A DNA stretch of 64,000 nt from UBA1351 sp963677625 (GCA_963677625.2 CAXXSW010000002.1:806001-870000); one strand, 5' to 3'; shown: positions 6,273 through 14,133, numbered from the stretch's first letter. Program-made: numbers and translations. Notes: generated by a model from the letters alone, not told the origin.

Positions 6273-7730
6273 ATGCGAGGAAGTAGCAAATTGCAAAATG
6301 ATGCACAAATAGTAGATGATACAGCCAAAGTATATAACATCGTTGATAAAAAAGTGATTACTTTGGAAAACAATGAGGCGAGTAAACAGGGCCTCAAAAA
6401 CGAACTTGAAGAAGAAGGCTACTTTGATGAGTTAACTGATAGTGAGCTTTCTACAACAAAATATGATGTTATAATTAAAGAACTTGTTCACGACTTATAT
6501 GGTATCTATAGAGGCATAAAAGATAGACTCAAAACTCTTGTCAAAATAGATTTAGATGAGAAGAAAGAGGAACTAAACTTCGTAAAATACGCATTCGAAG
6601 TTTTAGATAATCAAGAAATTAGTGATGATAACATTGTTCATCTGACTGATGAAGCTATTAGTATTATATATGAATTATCGCGAAAAAAAATTGTAGAAAA
6701 CGTAACATTCACTGATATAATTGAAAAAAGTCTATATCTAAATCTTTTTAGCATCTTTGACGAGTTCATAGGAAAATACTTAAAAACTACGTATCTCCTC
6801 AAACCCGAACTCATTGAAAATAGCGAAAAAGAAGTTAAAATTGCAGATGTATTCAAACATGGAAGTCTTGAGAGTTTTCTTATTAGTGTAATTGAGAAAG
6901 AGATTGAAAATTTCAGGCGAAAAAGCTACATAGAGCAATTTGAAACTCTTGAAAAAAAATTAAATATGGGGCTAAAAAAGTTTAAAAATTGGCCAATATT
7001 TGTTGAAATTTGTCAACGAAGGAATATTCTAATGCATTGTGGAGGAATAGTAAGTGAGCAGTACATAAAAATATGCAAAGAGAATAAATGTTCAAATATT
7101 CCAGAAAAAGATACTATATTAAAAATAGATCGCAAATACCTTGAAGAAGCTGTACTAATTATAATGGAAGTAGCAATAAAATTGACAATTGTAACATGGC
7201 ATAAATTATTTAAAGATACATCTGGAAAATGTGAAGAAACCTTGAATGAGTTACTATTTACCTTTCTAATAGAAGAAGAATATGAGTTAGCAACAATAAT
7301 TGGAGAATTTGCAATTTCATTGCCAAATATTACTAATAAGGAAAAAGAGATTATCTTTATAGTAAATTTATGCATAGCATATAAATCGCTTAACGAAACT
7401 GAAAAACTAAAAGAATGCATTAATAAGGTGGATTGGACACCTTTGAGTAATGAGTTCAAATTAGCTAGAAATATTCTGTGTGATGAAATCGAAAAAATAG
7501 ATGAGGATATAATAAAGATTGGCACCCATGGAAAATACTTTGGTAAACATAATTATATTAAGTTTCCATTATTTAGATTTGTCATCAATAATGAGAAGTT
7601 TAGAAAAGGATTTGAAGAAGTTTTCAATATAAATTACGAAGAATTTATAAAAGCAGTATCATATAAAATTATTGATGATCAGGAACTTAAAATTGAAGAC
7701 GAGATATCAGATATAGAAGAAGAAATATAA
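6273..7730 (+). CDS. Putative HEPN-domain ribonuclease, defence candidate
   Basis: 485 aa, preceded by GAGGTAAGAGT. Residues about 249-255 read RRNILMH, a canonical HEPN R-N-xxx-H active-site motif in a helix-rich context (EICQRRNILMHCGGIVSEQY). HEPN proteins with this motif are mostly RNases in toxin, abortive-infection and CRISPR-associated systems. The rest is helical and acidic, with no membrane segment. The region after about 310 is a separate helical part of unknown function. It is cargo between the lysogeny module and the element's right attachment site, the place where the second element carries a PARIS-like gene. An anti-phage role is inferred from motif and location. It has no evident antitoxin partner. 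Confidence 0.6.
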   Translation: MRGSSKLQNDAQIVDDTAKVYNIVDKKVITLENNEASKQGLKNELEEEGYFDELTDSELSTTKYDVIIKELVHDLYGIYRGIKDRLKTLVKIDLDEKKEELNFVKYAFEVLDNQEISDDNIVHLTDEAISIIYELSRKKIVENVTFTDIIEKSLYLNLFSIFDEFIGKYLKTTYLLKPELIENSEKEVKIADVFKHGSLESFLISVIEKEIENFRRKSYIEQFETLEKKLNMGLKKFKNWPIFVEICQRRNILMHCGGIVSEQYIKICKENKCSNIPEKDTILKIDRKYLEEAVLIIMEVAIKLTIVTWHKLFKDTSGKCEETLNELLFTFLIEEEYELATIIGEFAISLPNITNKEKEIIFIVNLCIAYKSLNETEKLKECINKVDWTPLSNEFKLARNILCDEIEKIDEDIIKIGTHGKYFGKHNYIKFPLFRFVINNEKFRKGFEEVFNINYEEFIKAVSYKIIDDQELKIEDEISDIEEEI

Positions 7731-7845
7731 GTCTGCAAATGTGATAGTGCTACAATTGTCTTTTATGAAACCAATAAGAGTTTCAAAAACATCGTTTAAT
7801 AACGATATCAATGAAAACAAGATAATCATCCATTTTAGTAATATA

Positions 7846-7868
7846 TTTTGAGTACAAAATAGAGTACA
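7846..7868. repeat. GAGTACA arm-type repeats, right end of element A
   Basis: TTTTGAGTACA at 7846-7856 and GAGTACA at 7862-7868 lie about 60 bp left of the attachment core. The same sequence recurs twice on the other side (8008-8019 and 8029-8039). Short direct repeats flanking a tRNA-derived core are typical arm-type binding sites for tyrosine integrases. Confidence 0.55.
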
Positions 7869-7926
7869 TAAATTTTAGACGTGCCGAAAAGTCTCCTTTC
7901 TTAAAGGTTCACGCAAAAACGGTAAA

Positions 7927-7947
7927 GTTCGAATCCCGTCTCGCGCT
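7927..7947 (+). other. Attachment core: tRNA 3'-end duplicate (junction A/B)
   Basis: A 21-bp sequence beginning GTTCGAATCCCGTCTCGCGC is the 3' end of a tRNA: T-loop TTCGAAT, T-stem CCCGT, acceptor CTCGCGC and discriminator T. No 5' part of a tRNA precedes it, so it is a duplicated att core, not a gene. The discriminator base and T-stem fit tRNA-Gly best. A copy with one mismatch lies at 18011-18031. The intact tRNA should be left of the window. Confidence 0.7.
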
Positions 7948-7960
7948 TACGTGATTTTGT

Positions 7961-7998
7961 TCCGAAGCCTTTATTTATAAGGGTTTCGGGATTTTTTT
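7961..7998 (+). terminator. Rho-independent terminator after the attachment core
   Basis: CCGAAGCCTT at 7962-7971 pairs with AAGGGTTTCGG at about 7979-7989, followed by a run of seven T. It resembles a terminator of the original tRNA transcript carried along with the att duplication. Confidence 0.6.
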
Positions 7999-8007
7999 GT
8001 CTTTTTA

Positions 8008-8039
8008 TTTTTGAGTACAAATTGAAGATTTTGAGTACA
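8008..8039. repeat. GAGTACA arm-type repeats, left end of element B
   Basis: TTGAGTACA at 8011-8019 and TTTTGAGTACA at 8029-8039, 20 bp apart, match the repeats at 7846-7868 on the other side of the att core. They are probable integrase arm sites of the element whose integrase fragment begins immediately to the right. Confidence 0.55.
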
Positions 8040-8040
8040 G

Positions 8041-8398
8041 TCATGATATCCTTAATCCATTCATATCAGCAAGTGAGTTTATAATGAGATTAGCTGTTGT
8101 TTCTGCTTCGTTACAGTCGAAAATGTACCCATGGGTAGTCTTGATATCAGAGTGACCTAAAAAGTCTCTAATTATCTCAACAGGTACTTTATTCATATAC
8201 ATTTCACTTGCAACAGTGCGTCTAATATCATGTGCTGATTTCTCAGGGATTTTAGCTGCGCTACAGAATTTACGTATACGATTATCAATCTCTCGAATTT
8301 TAGTTCGTCCGTTTTCATCTAAGAAAAGATATCCATCATCTGAATAACCATACTTCTTATTTATCTTTTGAATGTTCCAAATAAGATTAATATCATAA
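8041..8398 (-). pseudogene. C-terminal fragment of a tyrosine recombinase (integrase)
   Basis: The leftward frame ends at TGA 8043-8041, next to the attachment core as expected for a prophage integrase. About 118 codons remain and contain the catalytic C-terminal motifs: HDIRRT (HxxR), LGHSDIKTTHGYIF (second His region and the catalytic Tyr), preceded by DDGYLFLDENG. The N-terminal arm-binding and core-binding domains and the first catalytic Arg are missing. The frame runs into a TraX-gene fragment at about 8398, so one deletion fused TraX and integrase sequences and removed everything between. The enzyme cannot be active. Confidence 0.85.
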
Positions 8399-8591
8399 AT
8401 GCCAGTAAGCGTATCATATAATTCTTTAGGTTCTTCGTATGCTTGAAACCTTCAACCAATAGGAAAGCAAATATTGGAAATGCCAACCGACTGATGATTT
8501 TTAGAATCAATAGATCTGGAAAGAGGATTGCTCCAACATGATCTATGGTCATGAATATGAGAGCCAGTAATTTCAACTGATTATTTGTCAT
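8361..8591 (-). pseudogene. Truncated TraX-family gene (5' fragment)
   Basis: Residues 1 to about 64 match the intact TraX-family protein at 3520-4173 with only a few changes (MTNNQLKLLALIFMTIDHVG at the start). After KNYMIRLLAF the sequence switches to integrase DNA read in another frame and stops. The ribosome binding site AAAGGACATACC is kept. This is the left edge of the deletion that removed the structural genes of element B. Confidence 0.85.
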
Positions 8592-8606
8592 GGTATGTCC
8601 TTTCTT

Positions 8607-8780
8607 TTATACTCTGATGATCTGAATGAAGAACCATATCAATATGAGTAATGTAATCATGAGATGTATAAGTTCTATCATTTGTTTCACCAGGCCTTTC
8701 GAGTTGGATACATGGAGTCGAACCATTAGCAGTTTGCCACCGTACCGCGGATAATTAACGGATATCCAAAGTGTATGCAT
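8607..8780 (-). CDS. 57-aa single-span protein (element B copy)
   Basis: Second copy of the small membrane protein seen at 4189-4362. The frame and the C-terminal membrane helix are kept, with mainly synonymous differences. It lies between the ssDNA-binding gene and the TraX fragment. Function is unknown. Confidence 0.5.
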   Translation of the reverse strand: MHTLWISVNYPRYGGKLLMVRLHVSNSKGLVKQMIELIHLMITLLILIWFFIQIIRV

Positions 8781-8796
8781 AACATAAAAAATGTTA

Positions 8797-9048
8797 TCAG
8801 GATTTTTTGAGAAGTCTTGCTTTTAGTACTGGCTGGTTGTAGTATACTCTTGCTGAGATATCAACATCCATGCTAAGTGGTTTACCGATTTCGACTCTTT
8901 TAAAAGACTCTTCGTCAACAGTGATTTCTGCGACTTTTTTTTGACCTGTCTGGTACAGGTGTACATAATAGTAAGTGTTGGCATCTTTGCCCTCACCAAA
9001 AGTTCTAGGTTCCTTGAATACGACATTTCCTGATATTTTAGCTAACAT
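8797..9048 (-). CDS. Gene V-like ssDNA-binding protein (element B copy)
   Basis: 83 aa, differing at six positions from the element A protein (for example Glu to Lys at about 21 and 38, His to Gln near the C-terminus). The ribosome binding site and the 11-bp overlap with the upstream gene are conserved. The two basic substitutions could change DNA affinity. Element B has lost its structural genes but keeps this one intact, along with its promoter and repressor, so it could still be expressed after induction. Confidence 0.6.
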   Translation of the reverse strand: MLAKISGNVVFKEPRTFGEGKDANTYYYVHLYQTGQKKVAEITVDEESFKRVEIGKPLSMDVDISARVYYNQPVLKARLLKKS

Positions 9049-9385
9049 GTGTAATCTCCTTTGTATTTATCATTTCATTGTTAATAAGTTTTCCTGTAAA
9101 ACGTGCTTTTAAGACTTGTGAGAAGAGTTGTGACCTGAGATATTGAATCTTTACAGAATCAAAAACTTTATCGATGGTTACTAAGCAAAATTCAACCAGT
9201 TTCTGTTCTAGGGTACCAACCTCATGCTCGTTGATCTCAAACAAGAGGATTCTTTCAATATCATCATCCTGATATGAGAAAGGTAAAATGTTCGGAATGA
9301 AGTCCAAACAGTACGTTTCATTAAGATGGTCCTGGATCTTAGGAATAAATGGTTTGAACATAGCTTCAATTTCTTTGTTTTCCAT
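9038..9385 (-). CDS. Conserved early protein (element B copy)
   Basis: 115 aa from ATG 9385 (AAAGGAGAATATA upstream), about 90 percent identical by eye to the element A protein at 4620-4967. Changes cluster in the middle (EINEHEVGTLEQK against EIYDHEIGSMEMK). It is the first gene of the leftward operon under the second repressor. Function is unknown. Confidence 0.6.
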   Translation of the reverse strand: MENKEIEAMFKPFIPKIQDHLNETYCLDFIPNILPFSYQDDDIERILLFEINEHEVGTLEQKLVEFCLVTIDKVFDSVKIQYLRSQLFSQVLKARFTGKLINNEMINTKEITHVS

Positions 9386-9463
9386 TATATTCTCCTTTGC
9401 ATACACTTTTGTTATTGCATCAAATATGATACAATTTGTAGTTAGAATAATATTGCATTAAAA

Positions 9464-9518
9464 ATAAATAATTGTTTATCCTTAAATGCATTATCATAAA
9501 TAATTATTTATGATTCAA
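9464..9518. promoter_or_regulatory. Element B early promoter with an 18-bp palindromic operator
   Basis: On the minus strand, TTGAAT at 9518-9513, a 17-bp spacer and GATAAT at 9495-9490 form a promoter for the leftward operon. An 18-bp perfect palindrome, CATAAATAATTATTTATG, at 9495-9512 fills the spacer. A near copy with one change, ATAAATAATTGTTTAT, is at 9464-9479. This operator is unrelated to the TATCGATA sites of element A, matching the different recognition helix of the adjacent repressor. Confidence 0.65.
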
Positions 9519-9548
9519 CACTTTTTGTTGATTTAAAAGGAAAAAATT

Positions 9549-9884
9549 ATGACTATAGGCGATAGAATTAAACAATTATGTACTGAAAACAATATCAGTG
9601 CAAAAAAACTGTCTGAAAATGTTGACGTTTCAGCAACAATAGTTGGAAAATATCTAAGAAACGAAAGCATTCCATCTGCTGCAGTACTTGGAAAAATTGC
9701 AGAATTTTTTAATGTTACAACAGATTATATTGTTTTTGGAGATAACGACGATATTGAATATATTAAAAAAAGATTACTTGATGTCTTTGATGAGTTAAAC
9801 GAAAAGAACAGATTACAAGTTATTAAAGAAGCAACAGGACTACTCGAAGTTCAGAGAATAGAAAATATGAACAAAAGGTCATAA
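9549..9884 (+). CDS. XRE-family phage-type repressor (element B)
   Basis: 111 aa, start after AAAAGGAAAAAATT. N-terminal HTH (residues 5-60; recognition segment SATIVGKYLRNESI), then DYIVFGDN and a C-terminal segment IKEATGLLEVQRI shared with the element A repressor. The HTH is clearly diverged while the flanking early genes are about 90 percent identical, so the immunity region has been exchanged. It should repress the early promoter through the CATAAATAATTATTTATG operator. Confidence 0.85.
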   Translation: MTIGDRIKQLCTENNISAKKLSENVDVSATIVGKYLRNESIPSAAVLGKIAEFFNVTTDYIVFGDNDDIEYIKKRLLDVFDELNEKNRLQVIKEATGLLEVQRIENMNKRS

Positions 9885-9913
9885 TTCAGTTTGCTAAAAA
9901 GGGGGAGACGAAT

Positions 9914-11530
9914 ATGGATAAAATAAGTATAAAATTTCCAGACTCATCTATAAAGGAGTATGAGTGTGGTAAACCAGTAGTTATTCTGGGTTCAAATGGA
10001 TCAGGCAAAACGAGACTCAGCGTAAAGTTGGAAGAGCTAAATAGTACTGGATATTCGAATGCTTTTGAAAGAGACAAACTGCTCGTTCACAGAATATCAG
10101 CTCAAAAATCTCTATCTTTATCAAACTCAGTATCAATTAAAGGATTTGAGGCTTCTGAAAGAGAAGCTTATATTGGAAACGTAAGTAGTATGGCAAGAAA
10201 AATTAACAGTAGATACCGTAATAACCCCACAACAAGCTTACTTGATGATTATAATCAAATTATGTCCTTATTCTTTTCAAAGAACAATAAACGTCTCGAA
10301 GAACAACATAAACTAGATGTTATTGCATTTGAAAGCGGAGTTAATAGAGATGCTCCTATAAAAACATTAGTAGATAGACTGGAAGGTATTTGGAATGAAA
10401 TACTCCCAAATTGTAAAATTGACTTAACTGGAAATGAAGTGCATGTAGTGGGAGAATATAACTATCATGGTCAAGAAATGAGTGATGGTGAAAGAGTTAT
10501 TTTGTATATGATGATGCAAGTCTTATCAGTGAAAGAATATTCTGTGATTATCATAGACGAACCAGAGTTGCACATTCACAAAGCTATTTTAGAATCATTA
10601 TGGAACAAACTTGAAACTATAAGACAAGATTGTGTATTTATGTATATAACGCATGATTTGGAATTTGCCATCACAAGAAATGCTTCAGATATTATTTGGC
10701 TAAAAAAGTACAATGTAAATAGTTGGGAATACGAACATCTAGTGAGTGATAATTATGACGACTTACCTGGTGATTTGCTTTTTGAACTTCTTGGTGCAAA
10801 GAAAAAAGTTGTTTTTGTTGAAGGATTAAAATCAAGTTATGATTATATTTTATATAAAGAGATCTTAGAGCAAGAAAATTATCATGTAATTCCATGTGGA
10901 GGATGTTCAGAAGTCATCAACTATGTAAAAGCAAAAAACGGGTATGATAGTTTCAAACACATAGAAGTGTATGGAATTATTGATAGAGACTATCGCACCG
11001 AAAATGAAATTAGACTTCTTGAAGAACAAGGAATTTTTTGTTTAAAAGTTGCGGAGGTTGAAAATCTATTTGTTGTTCCAGAGCTCCTTCATATCATGCA
11101 AAGAAAACTAGGCTGTGATGAAAACTCATATAATGACGCTGTGAATTTTATCATTAATATATACAACGGTATAAAACCTAAATTGATTTCAGAAGCTTTC
11201 ATCAGAGAAATTGATCATCAACTAAATTGTCTACATTTTGAAACTAGTGATATGACTGCCACGAAAGTTAAAGAGGCTATAGACAGCAGTTTCACAAATG
11301 ACAATATTGAGAAGATACTTGAAGAAAAAAAACTCTTATTTAATAGCAAAAATGAGTTGCAGGATATATTGGAGCTTATGAATTTCAAAGAACTAAGCAA
11401 GAAGATAGGCACAAAGTTCGGTATAAATGATAGAGATTATCCAAATAGAGTTATTAATTATTTAAAATACTCTGATGCCAGAGAAGATATAGTAAATGCC
11501 ATAAAACCATATATACCGACATTACCTTAA
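9914..11530 (+). CDS. Fused AAA ATPase-TOPRIM (DUF4435) protein, PARIS-like defence
   Basis: 538 aa, ribosome binding site AGGGGGAGACGAAT. The N-terminal half is an ABC/SMC-type ATPase: Walker A GSNGSGKT (26-33), a signature-like MSDGERV (about 190) and Walker B VIIIDEPELHIHK (about 212-222) followed by an ITHD switch His. The C-terminal half looks like DUF4435/TOPRIM: KKVVFVEGLKSSYD (Glu about 302) and YGIIDRDYRTENE (about 352-362). ATPase plus DUF4435 is the composition of the PARIS anti-phage system (AriA/AriB), of which fused versions are known. In two-gene PARIS the AriA part senses phage anti-restriction proteins and AriB is the toxic effector. It sits directly behind the lysogeny repressor. 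An OLD-type nuclease is the main alternative. Confidence 0.65.
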   Translation: MDKISIKFPDSSIKEYECGKPVVILGSNGSGKTRLSVKLEELNSTGYSNAFERDKLLVHRISAQKSLSLSNSVSIKGFEASEREAYIGNVSSMARKINSRYRNNPTTSLLDDYNQIMSLFFSKNNKRLEEQHKLDVIAFESGVNRDAPIKTLVDRLEGIWNEILPNCKIDLTGNEVHVVGEYNYHGQEMSDGERVILYMMMQVLSVKEYSVIIIDEPELHIHKAILESLWNKLETIRQDCVFMYITHDLEFAITRNASDIIWLKKYNVNSWEYEHLVSDNYDDLPGDLLFELLGAKKKVVFVEGLKSSYDYILYKEILEQENYHVIPCGGCSEVINYVKAKNGYDSFKHIEVYGIIDRDYRTENEIRLLEEQGIFCLKVAEVENLFVVPELLHIMQRKLGCDENSYNDAVNFIINIYNGIKPKLISEAFIREIDHQLNCLHFETSDMTATKVKEAIDSSFTNDNIEKILEEKKLLFNSKNELQDILELMNFKELSKKIGTKFGINDRDYPNRVINYLKYSDAREDIVNAIKPYIPTLP

Positions 11531-11641
11531 CATAAAAAGGACTAGTTCTTTTATTTGTGCAATTAGATTTAGTAGAGACTCTCTCTTTTTCCCAGTATAA
11601 TCCAGCAGTATTCGCATCTCTAGTCTATGGATGAAAAACAT
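11522..11641 (-). CDS. 39-aa homologue of the SOS-controlled small protein, promoter lost
   Basis: Leftward frame from ATG 11641 to TAA 11524-11522, overlapping the 3' end of the PARIS-like gene. Its core MRILLDYTGKKRESLLNLIA matches the 38-aa protein of element A. The IS30-family element begins at 11650, so the promoter and any LexA site that should lie upstream have been displaced by the insertion. Element B may thus be uncoupled from the SOS response. Whether it is still expressed is unclear. Confidence 0.5.
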   Translation of the reverse strand: MFFIHRLEMRILLDYTGKKRESLLNLIAQIKELVLFMLR

Positions 11642-11649
11642 CAATCTTC

Positions 11650-13347
11650 GTTAAATGAAAAACTAAATTCCAGTCCTCTAGAAGTTACCTTTTCATGCAG
11701 GATTAACATCTAGTTTTAGCACTTAACATGACACTGTTTTTGCTCTATACTTACATTACAGGCTCATATCCATAGATTTTCTTACATGCTAAATGGGCAT
11801 CTGAAAATAGTGTGCGAGACTAAATTCCACATGCCTTTAGTGTAAGACTAAATTCTATACAGTGAAATCTGCCTGTGCTACTATTTTCCAGGTTACTGTT
11901 TAAGTAACTCTGGTTTTAAAAACACATCATCAGGTGCTATCTCTTTTAGAGGCAGTATTTGATGAAGGTTTTCATCTATGAGAAGCTGAGATAGTTTAAA
12001 TGGAGAACATCCGTTAAGGCTGTCTCTTGCTTCGCTATTGATATGGTTTTGTAGTAATGTTACATCTTTATACTTCAAGTCATTAAAACTTGAACCCTTT
12101 GGAAGAACTAATCGAATATATTCATGGTTCTTTTCAATCATCCCTTTTTGCCAAGAGCTGTAAGGGTCACAATAGTAGATACTTGTTCGTTTATTACCAC
12201 ATGAATCTTCTTCTGGTAAGTCTGGATTCTGGAATTCCGGACCACCATCTGTAAGAATAACTGGAAATATTTCAGTGAATTCTTCTAAGCCAAGAGCTAA
12301 AGTTAAATCACCAAATATTCGTGCAACAGCTTCTTGGGTCTTAGATTCAAGCAAGAAGATAAGCATTAAAGAACAATTACGAAACATCATAGTTAGAAAT
12401 ACTTTACCGCCTTTTATACCTTCAACAACGTTCATTTCAACAACACTTAATGTAGGATGTTCTTTGATTAACTTTTGGAAATCTAGATAATTACGACCGT
12501 CTCTATAAGCTCGGTCCTTGATACTGGTACGAGTTGAAGTTCGGCGTTGCTTGTATTTGACCCTTCGACGCAAATCAATATTTCTAGCTGTAAGCACTGA
12601 TTGATCAAGGTAGTTATATAGTGTTCTTCTACTGCACCCAATTTCTTCTGCGTGATGAGCATAAATGTGAGCGATTGATTGTCCTTTTTTGAACAAAGGT
12701 GAAACCAACTCATCCATTTTCCTAATGGAATCAGGGGTTTGATTAATACCTTCACGACTAGATACAAGGGTTTCGCGATAACAGTCATCAGCATACTTAG
12801 CAGAATAAATTTGCATTTCCATCAAACAGTTGATTCGTTTACCACAACCGTTACAAACGTAAGGTGGTTTACTAAGTTTTATACATGTATTTGGTACATA
12901 ATTAGGACATATATAAATACATTTAATCTCTATTTTTGGACAATAGGTACACATTGTTTCGCAAGGGTCATCACATAAATATTTGATTTTACATCCTTTT
13001 CTATTACTGCATGGAATAGGAGCAAAGTTTTTATTCTTAGGTTCTTTAACCTTTGAATGATTACGAATTTCCTTTGATATAGTACTAGGGTCTTTTCCAA
13101 GTTTTCTAGCGATGGTGGCGAAGTTTTCACCAGCTAATAAAGCTTTTTCAATATCAATTCTTTGTGATAATGTTAAGTGTTTTTGATTGCCTTTGGTTTT
13201 CTTTTTCATAATAACCTCATTCCTGCACAGGCAGGCAATCAACTGTGCCTATGATTATACAGGATGAGTTGTGCAAATGTAATTTCAGGCTATCATGAAT
13301 TTACTTTTGCAATCAGAATAAAACTGGAATTTAAATTTTCACTTAAC
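11650..13347 (-). mobile_element. IS30-family insertion sequence, 1,698 bp
   Basis: The ends are 25-bp imperfect inverted repeats matching at 22 positions: left 11650-11674 (starting GTTAAATGAAAAACTAAATT) and right 13323-13347 (complement starting GTTAAGTGAAAATTTAAATT). A single transposase gene lies inside. No obvious target duplication is visible, so one end may have recombined or the duplication is too short to see. It has inserted upstream of the 39-aa gene and next to a truncated ATPase fragment. Bases 11675-11892 hold no gene. Confidence 0.75.
11893..13209 (-). CDS. IS30-family transposase
   Basis: 438 aa from ATG 13209 (GAGG, five bases upstream); a longer frame to 13242 lacks a site. 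The N-terminal HTH (LTLSQRIDIEKALLAGENFA, then IARKLGKDPSTISKEIRNH) is typical of IS30. A Cys-rich segment (about 75-150) carries several CxxC-like pairs (YLCDDPCETMCTYC, GCGKRINC). The rve-type catalytic domain follows, with ILTDGGPEFQNP and MIEKNHEYIR. The frame is uninterrupted, so it may be active. Confidence 0.9.
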   Translation of the reverse strand: MKKKTKGNQKHLTLSQRIDIEKALLAGENFATIARKLGKDPSTISKEIRNHSKVKEPKNKNFAPIPCSNRKGCKIKYLCDDPCETMCTYCPKIEIKCIYICPNYVPNTCIKLSKPPYVCNGCGKRINCLMEMQIYSAKYADDCYRETLVSSREGINQTPDSIRKMDELVSPLFKKGQSIAHIYAHHAEEIGCSRRTLYNYLDQSVLTARNIDLRRRVKYKQRRTSTRTSIKDRAYRDGRNYLDFQKLIKEHPTLSVVEMNVVEGIKGGKVFLTMMFRNCSLMLIFLLESKTQEAVARIFGDLTLALGLEEFTEIFPVILTDGGPEFQNPDLPEEDSCGNKRTSIYYCDPYSSWQKGMIEKNHEYIRLVLPKGSSFNDLKYKDVTLLQNHINSEARDSLNGCSPFKLSQLLIDENLHQILPLKEIAPDDVFLKPELLKQ

Positions 13348-13357
13348 ATTTCTTATT

Positions 13358-13430
13358 CCCTTAAAACCGATAACTTTGATAATTGGTGAAAATAATATAG
13401 GGAAATCAAATCTCATTGAGGCTATTATAA
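13358..13430 (+). pseudogene. Fragment of an OLD/RecF-type ATPase
   Basis: The reading frame PLKPITLIIGENNIGKSNLI, continuing EAI, contains a Walker A motif GENNIGKS typical of OLD-family or RecF-like AAA ATPases. It begins just after the right end of the IS30 element and breaks off at about 13430, where unrelated sequence starts. It is probably the remnant of another defence gene at this locus. Confidence 0.6.
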
Positions 13431-13431
13431 C

Positions 13432-13641
13432 GGATATCCTGTATATAGTTTTTGGTATGGTTCAACAGGAGCTCATGCATGTGTAATAACAGGAATAAAT
13501 GCACTCTCTGGATATATTACAATAATTGATCCAATTTCAGGCTATACATCTGCAACATCAAATGGTCTTTCATATTAATACTATAGCCCTACTACAGGAG
13601 TATCATTAGTATTGAATGGATATGCAACTAAGCTATTATAA
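13432..13641 (+). pseudogene. Fragment of a C39/papain-like cysteine peptidase
   Basis: The frame from 13432 reads GYPVYSFWYGSTGAHACVIT and then GINALSGYITIIDPISGY. The H-A-C-V-I-T-G and I-I-D-P-x-x-G pattern matches the His and Asp/Asn regions of C39-like or papain-like secreted peptidases. The N-terminal catalytic Cys part is missing and a TAA interrupts the frame after SNGLSY; the frame ends at 13639-13641. A decayed accessory gene. Confidence 0.55.
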
Positions 13642-14133
13642 GCAAAGTTTCGCAGAACAACAATTTTGCATTTATATCATTGTGGCCATCTAACATAAGT
13701 GCGTTTTCATTATCAACTAACTATGAAGATACACAATAATTAATTTGTTTATATGTAGAAGAATTAACATTAATCGCGCATAAAAAGTATCAACTTAATT
13801 TGCACACTTTCCGGTAAAAGTACAACTTGTTTATGAGATTTGGGCATACTTCCTGTCTTAGGCGGAATCCAGTTCTGTTTCTATTATTGCTATATACCTC
13901 GAATATCTACATTAAGAGTTATGAAGGATTATGATAAACGAGCTATACTCGCTGCTGTCAAAATTAAAAAACGGTTGCACTTTGTTCCGGTTAAGGTGAA
14001 CTAGCTAATCGTCTAAAATGATTAGAATTACCAATCTGTGCACGATTTTTTGGGTATATTCAAACTAATTAAATTCAATATATTCCCAAATTATTCGTTA
14101 ATAGGTATGTAGTATCAGAAAGGAACTAAAAAC
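13642..14133. other. Degenerate intergenic DNA
   Basis: I see no intact gene. There are short open stretches (one small frame from 13921), many stops, and no clear repeats. It is probably further decayed element sequence between the peptidase remnant and the next gene. Confidence 0.5.

Noticed and set aside
7013..7525. 170-aa leftward frame inside the HEPN gene
   Set aside because: Low-complexity Ser/Ile-rich translation of the complementary strand of an AT-rich gene; no start signal.
7900..7960. A possible tRNA gene before the attachment core
   Set aside because: Only the T-loop, T-stem 3' strand and acceptor 3' strand are present; no D-arm or anticodon arm can be folded upstream.
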